Of a DNA stretch of 49,123 nucleotides, positions 32,618-39,963 are shown piece after piece. Both the position numbers and the translations under genes were made by a program. The notes under the pieces were generated by a model. The model saw only the letters and a list, made by a program, of their open reading frames with translations, searched no databases and was not told the origin of the DNA. The DNA comes from a virus: positions 1 to 49,123 of IMG/VR virus record IMGVR_UViG_3300022699_000206; one strand, written 5' to 3'. Position 1 is the first letter of the stretch. Each line of letters opens with the position of its first letter.

Positions 32618-32803
32618 TCATACACTCCTATCCAAATCATTTTCAATACGCCCGAGCCAATCCTCTTGCCCTCGAGTTAAATATTCATAAGAGCGCTCTT
32701 TTACATCACAGTAAAAATCCCAAGCCTTGGCCCAATAATCGCTAGTTTCACTGCGCTCAAAAAGATCATCCTCATCTATGCTGTATACATCCTTAACTTT
32801 CAT
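32618..32803 (-). CDS. Small conserved-type phage protein
   Basis: 61 residues from ATG 32803, with GAGGAT upstream; the longer frame to 32929 is not used. The motif SYEYLTRGQEDWLGRIENDL at the end (helix with Q-x-x-W-L-x-x-I) recurs in short phage proteins next to the previous one. Helical throughout. Function unknown. Confidence 0.7.
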   Translation of the reverse strand: MKVKDVYSIDEDDLFERSETSDYWAKAWDFYCDVKERSYEYLTRGQEDWLGRIENDLDRSV

Positions 32804-33041
32804 TGCTATCCTCATCAGCGCAAAATACCCGCTTAATATCAAGTTTACCCACCTGGTGCCCAGCCCCAGGGGTGCTAAGGGGCGGGCCATGGAAAAATCG
32901 ATGCAGGCCGACAAAACGGCAGCGCTCACGTTTAAGGGTAATTACCTTGCCAAAATGCCATATGGCCAGAGTTTTGGGGTTTTCCCGCTCAAGTAAGCCT
33001 ACATAGGTTTTACCCCTGCTTTGAAATTCAACAAGCCTCAT
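32793..33041 (-). CDS. Small basic phage protein
   Basis: 82 residues from ATG 33041, which overlaps the stop of the upstream gene (ATGA). Beta-rich first half (LVEFQSRGKTYVGLLEREN; AIWHFGKVITLKRERCRFVG), then a Gly/Pro-rich link and a short helix. Family unknown to me. Confidence 0.62.
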   Translation of the reverse strand: MRLVEFQSRGKTYVGLLERENPKTLAIWHFGKVITLKRERCRFVGLHRFFHGPPLSTPGAGHQVGKLDIKRVFCADEDSNES

Positions 33042-33187
33042 TTTGCACCTATGCACTTGTTATAAAGCTTTTGCGCCTTAACCAACTCGCGCCTGTAGTA
33101 AACGATAACAAGGTTAAGTACCGCCCAAAGGATAAAAAAAGCTATGCTGAGCCAAACAAGCCATGCAGGCAGTACTATTGTAATCAT
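33038..33187 (-). CDS. 49-residue single-span membrane protein
   Basis: MITIVLPAWLVWLSIAFFIL followed by WAVLNLVIVYYRR is one long membrane segment, then a short charged tail (ELVKAQKLYNKCIGAK). ATG 33187 overlaps the upstream stop by four bases, and its TGA overlaps the next ATG, so it is a member of the coupled set. Function unknown. Confidence 0.68.
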   Translation of the reverse strand: MITIVLPAWLVWLSIAFFILWAVLNLVIVYYRRELVKAQKLYNKCIGAK

Positions 33188-33507
33188 TTATCTAATTCCG
33201 TAAGTAAGGCATCCACGGATTTAACGGCCACATTGGCAAATATTTTGATGTGTTTATCCTCATCACCTGATGGCAAATCATCAACTACAGGATTGCTCAT
33301 GATGCCGCCCATGATATGCCCGGCTAGATTGAGCCTATCCTCTCTATCTTTTTGCGCGTACGCCCTTATCCCGTAACTGCAAGCAATATCAATCAACCAC
33401 GCTGCATCCTGAGGTGTAAAATAGGCCGTGGCCTCGCCATTTTGAAACTTGCCGTATCGGCAAACTATAGCGGCCAAACGCTTATCAAATTCAGCTTTAT
33501 CAATCAT
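33184..33507 (-). CDS. Helical phage protein next to the helicase
   Basis: 107 residues. AEFDKRLAAIVCRYGKFQNG and FTPQDAAWLIDIACSYGIRA are helices; the end is helical too. Not recognised. Overlaps both neighbours by four bases, so it is co-translated with the helicase. Confidence 0.68.
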   Translation of the reverse strand: MIDKAEFDKRLAAIVCRYGKFQNGEATAYFTPQDAAWLIDIACSYGIRAYAQKDREDRLNLAGHIMGGIMSNPVVDDLPSGDEDKHIKIFANVAVKSVDALLTELDK

Positions 33508-34967
33508 CGCATCATTTTCCTCCAGGCGAGTATTGCCTCAGCCTGATTGTATTTGCTCTCAAGAGCTTTAAGGATAGCCTCATCAATAGTACCGGGGGCT
33601 ACAATATCTATGCGTGTTATTTTCTCATGCACCTCTGAGCCGCCACGGTAGCAACGGGCCTCGCTTTGCAAATCATGCTCAAGGTTAAAACTGCGTGAGT
33701 AATAAATAGCGTATGAAGCTGCCGTTAGGTTAACCCCCACGCCCCCCGCACCCTGGTTTGCTATCATGCATCTAACCGTATCATCAGATTGAAACGCATC
33801 AATTGCCGCCGTGCGCTCCCCCTCACTGATGCCGCCAACAAGGCTCACGGAGCCGATGCCCAGCTTGCCGATAGCCTCTTGTATCATGCGGTAGTTTTCC
33901 CTAAAGCAAGCCCAAACGATAAACTTGGCCTTATCGGGCAGCCCATCCACAACCTCCGATAAAGCTTTCAGCCTAGGTACATCCTTGAAACGATGGGTTT
34001 TTGTATCGCTTGTTTTGAGCCTTATCCCCAACTTATCCACAACCTCGGGCTCATCCAATTTTGCAAAGCCTGATATGATTTGCTGTAAGCGCAGGGCCTT
34101 GGTAACGGCAAGCTCCGCTACGCATGCGCTATCATTTATGTATGATATGAATGCCCGATGCATATCTGAATAGACCCTGTTTTGCTCAGCGCTCAGGGCT
34201 ACCTCAACTTTTTGTTTAACAAGCGGCGGCAAATCCAGGCACTCCGCCTTGAGCACGCGAGTAGCTTTTTTATAAATTTTCCTATTAAAAATATCCTCCG
34301 TATCAGGATGGGGCCGCCAATCGGGAAAATACTTATGCTTGGGCATGCCTGCATTTTTATCGTAAAAGTAGCGTGCTCTAAACTGATAAAAGTTTTGGCC
34401 AAAAGTCTGGCCCTTATCAAGGAAACGGTACTGGGCGAAAACATCCATGGGCGTATTAAGTATCGGAGTACCGGTGAGGATATAGCGATAAAGGGCTTTA
34501 TCCCCGAGCGCAATGGCGGCGGCAGTGCGTTTGGCCTTTGGGTTTTTTATGCGTTGGCTCTCATCGCATACGATGGCCTCAGGCCGCCAATAATCGATAA
34601 GCTCAAACATTTTTTTGATGCCAAGCCCCTCGTAATTTATGATGGCAATAAACTGGCCGCCATAAAGGCCATGCACTTGCTTAAACCGCTCAACTCTCTG
34701 TTTAGCCGTACCGGTGAGCACGGCGCAGCGGTGCCCTACATTGGAATGGCGGGTAAACTCCTGATGCCACTGCCTGCAAACTACAATCGGGCATAGTATC
34801 AGGGTGCGCAGTACTTTTTTATGGGTGTAGTATTTATGTCTAAGGATGTTAACGGTAAGTGCGGTTTTACCCGTACCCATATCAAAAAGCAGCGCGTATT
34901 CCGGCTGGATTTTGGCTATGTCAAGTGTTTTTTGCTGATGAGCCCATAGCGGTACTTTAAATCGCAT
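33504..34967 (-). CDS. SNF2-type DNA helicase/translocase
   Basis: 487 residues. Two RecA-like domains: motif I DMGTGKTALTVNIL, motif II VCDESQRIKN, motif III LTGTPI, and in the second domain motif V GAGGVGVNLTAASY with motif VI QSEARCYRGG. DESQ in place of DEAH/DEGH is a variant. SNF2-like phage proteins move on double-stranded DNA during replication or recombination. First gene of the leftward block; its start has AGGGG before the ATG. Confidence 0.9.
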   Translation of the reverse strand: MRFKVPLWAHQQKTLDIAKIQPEYALLFDMGTGKTALTVNILRHKYYTHKKVLRTLILCPIVVCRQWHQEFTRHSNVGHRCAVLTGTAKQRVERFKQVHGLYGGQFIAIINYEGLGIKKMFELIDYWRPEAIVCDESQRIKNPKAKRTAAAIALGDKALYRYILTGTPILNTPMDVFAQYRFLDKGQTFGQNFYQFRARYFYDKNAGMPKHKYFPDWRPHPDTEDIFNRKIYKKATRVLKAECLDLPPLVKQKVEVALSAEQNRVYSDMHRAFISYINDSACVAELAVTKALRLQQIISGFAKLDEPEVVDKLGIRLKTSDTKTHRFKDVPRLKALSEVVDGLPDKAKFIVWACFRENYRMIQEAIGKLGIGSVSLVGGISEGERTAAIDAFQSDDTVRCMIANQGAGGVGVNLTAASYAIYYSRSFNLEHDLQSEARCYRGGSEVHEKITRIDIVAPGTIDEAILKALESKYNQAEAILAWRKMMR

Positions 34968-35027
34968 CCCTATCCCCTAATTCGCCGCCCTCACGGCAAA
35001 AATAAGTGGGAATATAGCTAGCACTCT

Positions 35028-35093
35028 CCTAGCCCTGGTGCAAGCGCAAAAAATTTTTAATTTGCTATCTTGACGGTTAGCCCCAGGGCTAGG
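35028..35093. promoter_or_regulatory. Inverted repeat in the divergent gap
   Basis: CCTAGCCCTGG (35028-35038) is repeated in inverse orientation as CCAGGGCTAGG (35083-35093). The two arms enclose 44 bases with an A/T-rich centre, in the 190-bp gap between the divergent helicase and primase genes. A TTGACG at 35070-35075 could be a -35 box, but the -10 box is poor. The gap must hold the leftward promoters and perhaps a rightward one. The arms may bind a regulator. Confidence 0.5.
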
Positions 35094-35158
35094 TAAGGTG
35101 GCGGATACATATCTACCAATTAACGGCTAACCCCCGTGCCAAATGCGTAGGGTCGTTT

Positions 35159-37546
35159 ATGCATCAAATACTAGGGCTAAGGCGCTGGAAGCCTGCAAAT
35201 AGCGCTGAAATTGTAACGGACGGTAAATTTTTCAAAAACGGTTGGGGCGCTGAGAGCCTGAGTGATCTGTTTAAAAACCTCTCGGCTCATCTCCAAAAAA
35301 TCCCGCAAAAAGAGCATTGGAATTTGTTTTATACCGTAGCTTATTGCGGTGATAAAAAGCGGGAATTTTTGCGCTTAAAAAATATTGTTTTTGATATCGA
35401 TGGGATCGATACGGCGCGCATAAAAGAGTACCCCCCGATAGTGCTCAAGGTGCTTGGCACGCCACCCAAGGCCACTGCCATTGTATGCAGTGGCAACGGC
35501 CTGCATTTCATTGTTGAGTTGAAAAAACCGATAGAGGATAAGGCGTATATTAAAAACAACCGGGGCCATTACAAAGCGATTTTGAAAAAAATAGCCGAGG
35601 CCCTAAAGGCTGCCGGTCTGCCTGCCAAACTAGACCCAGCGGTATGGGATGCCCGCCGCATCATGCGCCTACCCGGCACCGTCAACCGAAAACCAAACCA
35701 GCCTGATAAAAAGGCTTATCTCATCCAACCAAACTTGCAGCCCGTTGATTTTGATATACGCTCCCTATCGGGCCTGCCACAAGTGGATGAGGGCGGCCAG
35801 GTTGATGGCGCGTTTATAAAAAAGTTTCCTAAAGTGGATGAGGAGGCTGTTATACAAGAGTGCCCGTTTATGTCTAACGTGGCCACGCTTGCCGAAAACC
35901 GCACGCTTGCCAATGGGGATAAACTCACTGAGCCCGCTTGGTACGCTTGGATGAGCATAGCGGGAAAATTTGAAAAAGGTGAGGAATACGTACACGCGGT
36001 TAGCTCGCAATATAAGCATTATACTAAAGAGGAAACGCAATCAAAGTTAAGGCAGGCCCTTGAGGCATCGGGGCCGCGCACATGCAAAAACATTGATGAG
36101 CTTTGGGATGGGTGCCGGGCTTGCCCGCATTGGGGGCGGATAAACAGCCCAATTAACCTGGTGGGCAAGGATACCATAGCCACTGAATTCATAGGTTTTC
36201 ATACCTGGGTAAATAATAAACCAGTGCCCTGTTACGCGGATATGCAAAAGGCTTTTGAGCGTGATATGCACTACAAAATATTGGATGGCTCGCGCATTGT
36301 TATGGTTTGGGGCGGCACGCACTACGTGCCCATGGCCGATAACAGGGTTGAGGAGTTTGCGCAAGAGCGCTTTGAGCCCAAGGCTAAAACAAACATGGTT
36401 AAGGAATTCCGCCAACTCATCCAACGTACCAACATCAAGGATATGGAATGGTGGGAGCAAGCCACGCAGGGCAAAATGAATTTCCAAAATGGAGTGCTGG
36501 ATTTAAGCACCATGCAGCTTTTGGAACATAGCCCGGAGTTTGGTTTTAGGCATGTGCTCCCTTACAATTACGATCCAACGGCGCAGTGCCCAGTGTTTAC
36601 GCAAATGTTAGAGCGCGTTACTTGCGGGGATCGGGAATCAATCCATGTGCTTTTGGAGTTTATGGGCTACGCCCTAAGCAATGATGATTGTTGGGCGCAA
36701 AAAGCCCTTATCCTGGTAGGCGAGGGGGCCAACGGCAAGAGCACGTTTATGAATGTTTTAAAAGAGCTTGCCGGAGCCGGTAACTATGGCGCATCAACCA
36801 TGGGCGATCTTAGGCGCTCGGAGTATTCACGGCAATTACTTGATGGCAAGCTTTTCAATATCAGTGAGGAAACACCCACTACGGCGCTCTATGATAGCAA
36901 CCTGTTTAAAACCATGGTTACAGGGGGCGAGTTGCAGGTGCGCAGCCCGTATAAAGAGCCCTATTACTGCAAAAACAAAGCTAAAATGATATTTAGCTGC
37001 AATGATTTGCCTGATGCCTATGAAACAACCCATGGGTTTTACCGCAGATTTTTACTGGTGCCGTTTAATGCAAAGTTTGGGCCAAATGATCCTGATTACG
37101 ACCCTCACATTGATAAAAAATTGAATGATGAGCTTTCAGGCATATTTAACCTGGCCATTGCCGGGTACCAACGGCTCAGGGCCAACCAAAAATTCAGCCG
37201 CAGCAAGCAAATTGAAAAAACAACCAATAATTACGTTACGGAAACGGATACCGTGCGCGCCTGGTTTACCGAAAACCTCTACATCAATGGGGATGATAAC
37301 AAGTTTGCAAGCCTCAAAGATTTATACCGAAATTACCAAATAGAGGCCGAGGGCGCAGGGGAACGCGCCATTACCAGGCCAAAATTTACCCGCAAACTAA
37401 GGGCGCTTATCCCTGATTTTGATGAGCGCATATGCAAGCGCCGCCTGGGCGATGGGGCCGAGCGCGCCCTTGAGCGCGGGCTCAGAGGGATCGAATACGG
37501 CAGCGGGGTGGGCATGAGCGAGGATGAAGCCCAAACGGTACATTAG
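35159..37546 (+). CDS. Primase-polymerase fused to SF3 helicase
   Basis: 795 residues. Residues 1-200 form an archaeo-eukaryotic primase (AEP) domain: FDIDG at 78-82, SGNGLHF at 111-117 and ARRIMRLPGTVNRKP at about 165-178 supply the metal site, the His motif and the Arg/Lys nucleotide motif. The C-terminal half is an SF3 helicase of the D5/P4 type with Walker A VGEGANGKSTFM at about 520, Walker B-like FNISEETP and sensor FSCNDLPDAY. It primes and unwinds DNA at the origin. It starts in AGGGTCGTTTATG. Confidence 0.92.
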   Translation: MHQILGLRRWKPANSAEIVTDGKFFKNGWGAESLSDLFKNLSAHLQKIPQKEHWNLFYTVAYCGDKKREFLRLKNIVFDIDGIDTARIKEYPPIVLKVLGTPPKATAIVCSGNGLHFIVELKKPIEDKAYIKNNRGHYKAILKKIAEALKAAGLPAKLDPAVWDARRIMRLPGTVNRKPNQPDKKAYLIQPNLQPVDFDIRSLSGLPQVDEGGQVDGAFIKKFPKVDEEAVIQECPFMSNVATLAENRTLANGDKLTEPAWYAWMSIAGKFEKGEEYVHAVSSQYKHYTKEETQSKLRQALEASGPRTCKNIDELWDGCRACPHWGRINSPINLVGKDTIATEFIGFHTWVNNKPVPCYADMQKAFERDMHYKILDGSRIVMVWGGTHYVPMADNRVEEFAQERFEPKAKTNMVKEFRQLIQRTNIKDMEWWEQATQGKMNFQNGVLDLSTMQLLEHSPEFGFRHVLPYNYDPTAQCPVFTQMLERVTCGDRESIHVLLEFMGYALSNDDCWAQKALILVGEGANGKSTFMNVLKELAGAGNYGASTMGDLRRSEYSRQLLDGKLFNISEETPTTALYDSNLFKTMVTGGELQVRSPYKEPYYCKNKAKMIFSCNDLPDAYETTHGFYRRFLLVPFNAKFGPNDPDYDPHIDKKLNDELSGIFNLAIAGYQRLRANQKFSRSKQIEKTTNNYVTETDTVRAWFTENLYINGDDNKFASLKDLYRNYQIEAEGAGERAITRPKFTRKLRALIPDFDERICKRRLGDGAERALERGLRGIEYGSGVGMSEDEAQTVH

Positions 37547-38022
37547 GACGGGCAAATCAGGCGCAGGGCGCACGTTTAGGGGGCGGGGTGATTGATTGTA
37601 TGGGTAAAAGGAAAAGGCATCAGGGGGCCGATTTGGCGGCCTAAAAGGGGTAGGTATACGTACTCCCCCCACCTGGGGCTCAGGGTGGCCAGATATTGGG
37701 GAAATAAGCAGAAATAAAAGGCCCAAAATTATTGAGGAAATACCCTAATAAATGATGCAGATATGTATTTTTATACATGAGCCTACCGCCGTAAGGGAGA
37801 GGGGTTAGCCAATACGGGGGCGCGCCGCAGGGCGCAGGCTAATGAGCCCCAGGTGGCGTAAATGCTGCCTGGGGCTCTCGTTTTATGGCCAGAGGGCCTT
37901 GGTTTACCTCCCAGAATAGCACCATGGAGGGGGCAGGGCGTGCGGAATAAGGGGGCATAAAAGGGAGGGGTACCCATGGGGTACCATACCCCCGTATCCA
38001 AAAAAGCCCTAGAGATAGAAAA

Positions 38023-38034
38023 GTTTAGCTAAAC
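38023..38034. promoter_or_regulatory. GTTTAGCTAAAC palindrome, copy 1
   Basis: Perfect 12-bp palindrome. Identical copies lie at 39019 and 40487, all three in gene-free stretches ahead of rightward early genes. A partial copy (AGCTAAAC) occurs at 38085. Size, symmetry and location fit an operator for a dimeric regulator. Confidence 0.6.
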
Positions 38035-38151
38035 AAGGCTAATTTGTTGAAAAATACGCAAATAATCCGCAATGATGAGCGTGGAGCTAAACTTTTAAAA
38101 AGTGGTATACAAATGTTGCTAATATATTGTATTGATATGATCTATAGATTT

Positions 38152-38410
38152 CCGCCTCAAAATATTTCAGCCTCACAAATCGGCCTCACAACTTTTTTAG
38201 TAATCCCCAGGTGTTAAGGGGTGCTGATCTATAAAGGCAGTTTTTATAGTATACAGTAAGGTATATTTTAGTTACTTATACATACGTATATATGGGTATA
38301 GGTACCCCCCATAAAAGTCTACCCTATAGAAAATGGGGGTAAAAACCGCCTCAAAATCGCTGTAACCCCTGGTGCCCATGGGTTTTAGCTGTTTTGCGTT
38401 TCCGCCTCAG
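38152..38410 (+). repeat. Iteron-like CCGCCTCAAAAT repeats
   Basis: CCGCCTCAAAAT occurs identically at 38152-38163 and 38346-38357. Related copies are CAGCCTCACAAAT (38168-38180), CGGCCTCACAAC (38181-38192) and CCGCCTCAGAGAAT (from 38402). All five face the same way. They flank an AT-rich stretch. Direct repeats beside AT-rich DNA are typical of iteron origins. Confidence 0.6.
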
Positions 38411-38450
38411 AGAATTTTGTTGATCAGATCATATAATAATGGAGGTTAAG

Positions 38451-38726
38451 ATGGTTATGAAGCCCTATCATAGGCAATTTACTGATGTTTACGGGCATTT
38501 GCTCCAAGTTATGGGGGAGGATTTAGGCCTTCATAAGGAGGAGTTTTGGTACTTATCCATAGAGTTTTGGCGTAAGGAGTTGAGCGCTTGGCTCAACTTA
38601 TACGAGCAAATGCTGAATGGGGATAACCGGGCTTGGCGTAGTTTTACGGCCCGTTATAACGAGTTTAAGGAAAAAGGTGAGGTTGAATATTTCACGGATA
38701 TCAAGGCATTAGCCGAGGAGGTTTAA
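38451..38726 (+). CDS. Small early protein, unknown
   Basis: 91 residues from ATG 38451, with GGAGG six bases upstream; an earlier ATG at 38439 contains this ribosome site and is not used. Helical and aromatic rich (YHRQFTDVYGHLLQVMGEDL, GLHKEEFWYLSIEFWRKELS). First gene after the control region, likely expressed early. Not recognised. Confidence 0.7.
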   Translation: MVMKPYHRQFTDVYGHLLQVMGEDLGLHKEEFWYLSIEFWRKELSAWLNLYEQMLNGDNRAWRSFTARYNEFKEKGEVEYFTDIKALAEEV

Positions 38727-38728
38727 CC

Positions 38729-38974
38729 GTGGGGCTGGCGAAAGGTAAGTGCGTTGCGAAACGTTTTCAATTATTTCAGATAGATAACTATACTGGAAAA
38801 CGTAAGTTACTAAAAGTATACAAGTATTGGATTGCTGCTTTAGACCGTGCTTTTTTGGATAAGAGATTACGTATGGAAATTAGGGATTTAAAAACAAAAC
38901 AAGTTTTGGCGCGTACTTGGCTGAATGATTACGATACGTTACGTAAGTTTAAACCCATTGATTACAGGGTGTAA
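38729..38974 (+). CDS. Small basic early protein
   Basis: 81 residues, GTG start with GAGGAGG upstream. Very basic, with KRFQLFQIDNYTGKRKLLKV and LDKRLRMEIRDLKTKQVLAR; beta then helix. A nucleic-acid binding role is possible. Base composition is more AT-rich than that of its neighbours. It is followed directly by a terminator. Confidence 0.68.
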   Translation: MGLAKGKCVAKRFQLFQIDNYTGKRKLLKVYKYWIAALDRAFLDKRLRMEIRDLKTKQVLARTWLNDYDTLRKFKPIDYRV

Positions 38975-38976
38975 TA

Positions 38977-39006
38977 AAATAGGGCCTTTAAAGGCCCTTT
39001 TATTTT
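38977..39006 (+). terminator. Intrinsic terminator
   Basis: AGGGCCTTTAAAGGCCCT (38981-38998) is an 18-base palindrome, flanked by an A-rich run before and TTTATTTT after. The form is that of a rho-independent terminator that could work in both directions. It ends the two-gene early unit that starts at 38451. Confidence 0.85.
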
Positions 39007-39011
39007 AAGCT

Positions 39012-39042
39012 CTTACAAGTTTAGCTAAACTTTTCTTAAAAT
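39012..39042 (+). promoter_or_regulatory. Early promoter with GTTTAGCTAAAC operator, copy 2
   Basis: Palindrome GTTTAGCTAAAC at 39019-39030 lies between CTTACA (39012-39017, a weak -35) and TAAAAT (39037-39042, a good -10). A repressor sitting there would block polymerase. The unit lies just after a terminator and 38 bases before the next gene, so a promoter is expected here. Confidence 0.55.
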
Positions 39043-39079
39043 ACTGCGATAGTATTTTTAAAAGGGGGAGGGTTTAACA

Positions 39080-39367
39080 ATGTTTTGTAAAATACATCAT
39101 AAGTACGTGGCCGATAACTTCATTGCTTTTGCTGCTTTTACTAAGTGGGATCAGATAGTTGGCCGTAGTTATCTGCCAAAAGTAATGCAACGCTATATCA
39201 GGGCTCATCTTTTCAACGGCAGGCAGGTTGAATTATTAAGGGATGTTGAAACAGGTTGTTTTCGCATGATGGCCTATGAAAACGATGGGGAGCTATATGA
39301 TGTGCTGGAAATGGAGTTTTGCCTAATGTTATCAAATTTTTACAAGGCCCAAGGGCTAACCGGTTAA
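39080..39367 (+). CDS. Small early protein, unknown
   Basis: 95 residues, ATG with GGGAGGG upstream. Mixed fold (FTKWDQIVGRSYLPKVMQRY, EDGELYDVLEMEF-like end). No motif recognised. It is the first gene behind the operator-carrying promoter, so it is likely the most tightly controlled early gene. Confidence 0.68.
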   Translation: MFCKIHHKYVADNFIAFAAFTKWDQIVGRSYLPKVMQRYIRAHLFNGRQVELLRDVETGCFRMMAYENDGELYDVLEMEFCLMLSNFYKAQGLTG

Positions 39368-39378
39368 GGGGGTAAGTT

Positions 39379-39621
39379 ATGAAAAAGAGAACCCATTGCT
39401 CAATTTGTAATCGTGAATTTGGAGTAACCTGCACCTGTCCTGATGAGGATAGAGTACAGGATATTTGCCATGAGGATATGCTCATGATTGAGTGCGGGCG
39501 TCTTAGGCGGCTTGAGGCTGTAGTGCGTAAGAGCATGGAGAGCCGATCAAAGCCACCTGCGGCTATCATGGATGCGTTGGCTGATCTTGATGCGCTTAAG
39601 CGTAAGGGGGTGGCGAAATGA
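39379..39621 (+). CDS. Small Cys-rich early protein
   Basis: 80 residues. CSICNREFGVTCTCPDED and DICHED give a cluster of Cys (CxxC, CxC, C) and His that can bind zinc; the rest is one helix (LDALKRKGVAK end). Possible host-protein inhibitor or nucleic-acid binder. Overlaps the next start by four bases. Confidence 0.68.
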   Translation: MKKRTHCSICNREFGVTCTCPDEDRVQDICHEDMLMIECGRLRRLEAVVRKSMESRSKPPAAIMDALADLDALKRKGVAK

Positions 39622-39860
39622 AAAAGCCCAGGCATCCGGCAGAGGTTTTAAACGCTAGCTATTGGTTTTGGGGCTGCGATGGCCTTGATTTTTTAGGATT
39701 TTTGCAGGGCACCTATGATGAGGCCGAGGCGCAGCGCTATGAGCATGGGCCTTTTGCTACGTTTACCCAGGCTAAGCAGGATGCTTACAAATGGTTTGGC
39801 ACCTACCGCCGCAAAGCGGTTGAGGCCCGTGAAATTATTAGGAAAACTCGCAAGGGGTAG
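39618..39860 (+). CDS. Small early protein, unknown
   Basis: 80 residues, aromatic-rich (NASYWFWGCDGLDFLGFLQG) and then a basic helix (DAYKWFGTYRRKAVEAREII). No family recognised. Coupled to the previous gene by an ATGA overlap. Followed by about 100 bases of control DNA. Confidence 0.68.
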   Translation: MKKPRHPAEVLNASYWFWGCDGLDFLGFLQGTYDEAEAQRYEHGPFATFTQAKQDAYKWFGTYRRKAVEAREIIRKTRKG

Positions 39861-39904
39861 GATAAATATCCTATAGGCCAAGGATGGCCCTAGAGGGTGT
39901 TCAG

Positions 39905-39927
39905 TTAACAAATACGGTATTTGTTAA
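39905..39927. promoter_or_regulatory. 23-bp perfect palindrome before the early lipoprotein
   Basis: TTAACAAATAC, then G, then GTATTTGTTAA: an 11-bp inverted repeat with a one-base centre, 36 bases before the ATG of the next gene. A half-site (ACGGTATTT) follows at about 39932. No T run follows. It is best explained as a binding site for a dimeric regulator distinct from the GTTTAGCTAAAC one. Confidence 0.6.
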
Positions 39928-39963
39928 TTAAACGGTATTTCAAAACAAAGCATGAGGTTTAAA

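Larger units (their letters stand above)
37547..38450. other. Gene-poor control region, candidate replication origin
   Basis: About 900 bases with no gene I can support. Both strands hold only short ORFs without coding signs. It contains CACCTGGGGCT (37670-37680) and its exact inverse at 37845-37855, a GGTACCC/GGGTACC inverted repeat near 37969-37985, a GTTTAGCTAAAC palindrome, five iteron-like GCCTCA repeats and AT-rich DNA at about 38231-38310. It follows the primase-helicase gene, a usual place for an origin. Confidence 0.5.

Noticed and set aside
34182-34796. 204-codon open frame on the plus strand
   Set aside because: It lies entirely opposite the SNF2 helicase gene, whose motifs are clear; no coding evidence of its own.
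38432-38437. Perfect TATAAT as the -10 box of a promoter for the gene at 38451
   Set aside because: Transcription would begin at about 38444, after the start of the GGAGG ribosome site (38441-38445), and there is no -35 box at the right distance.
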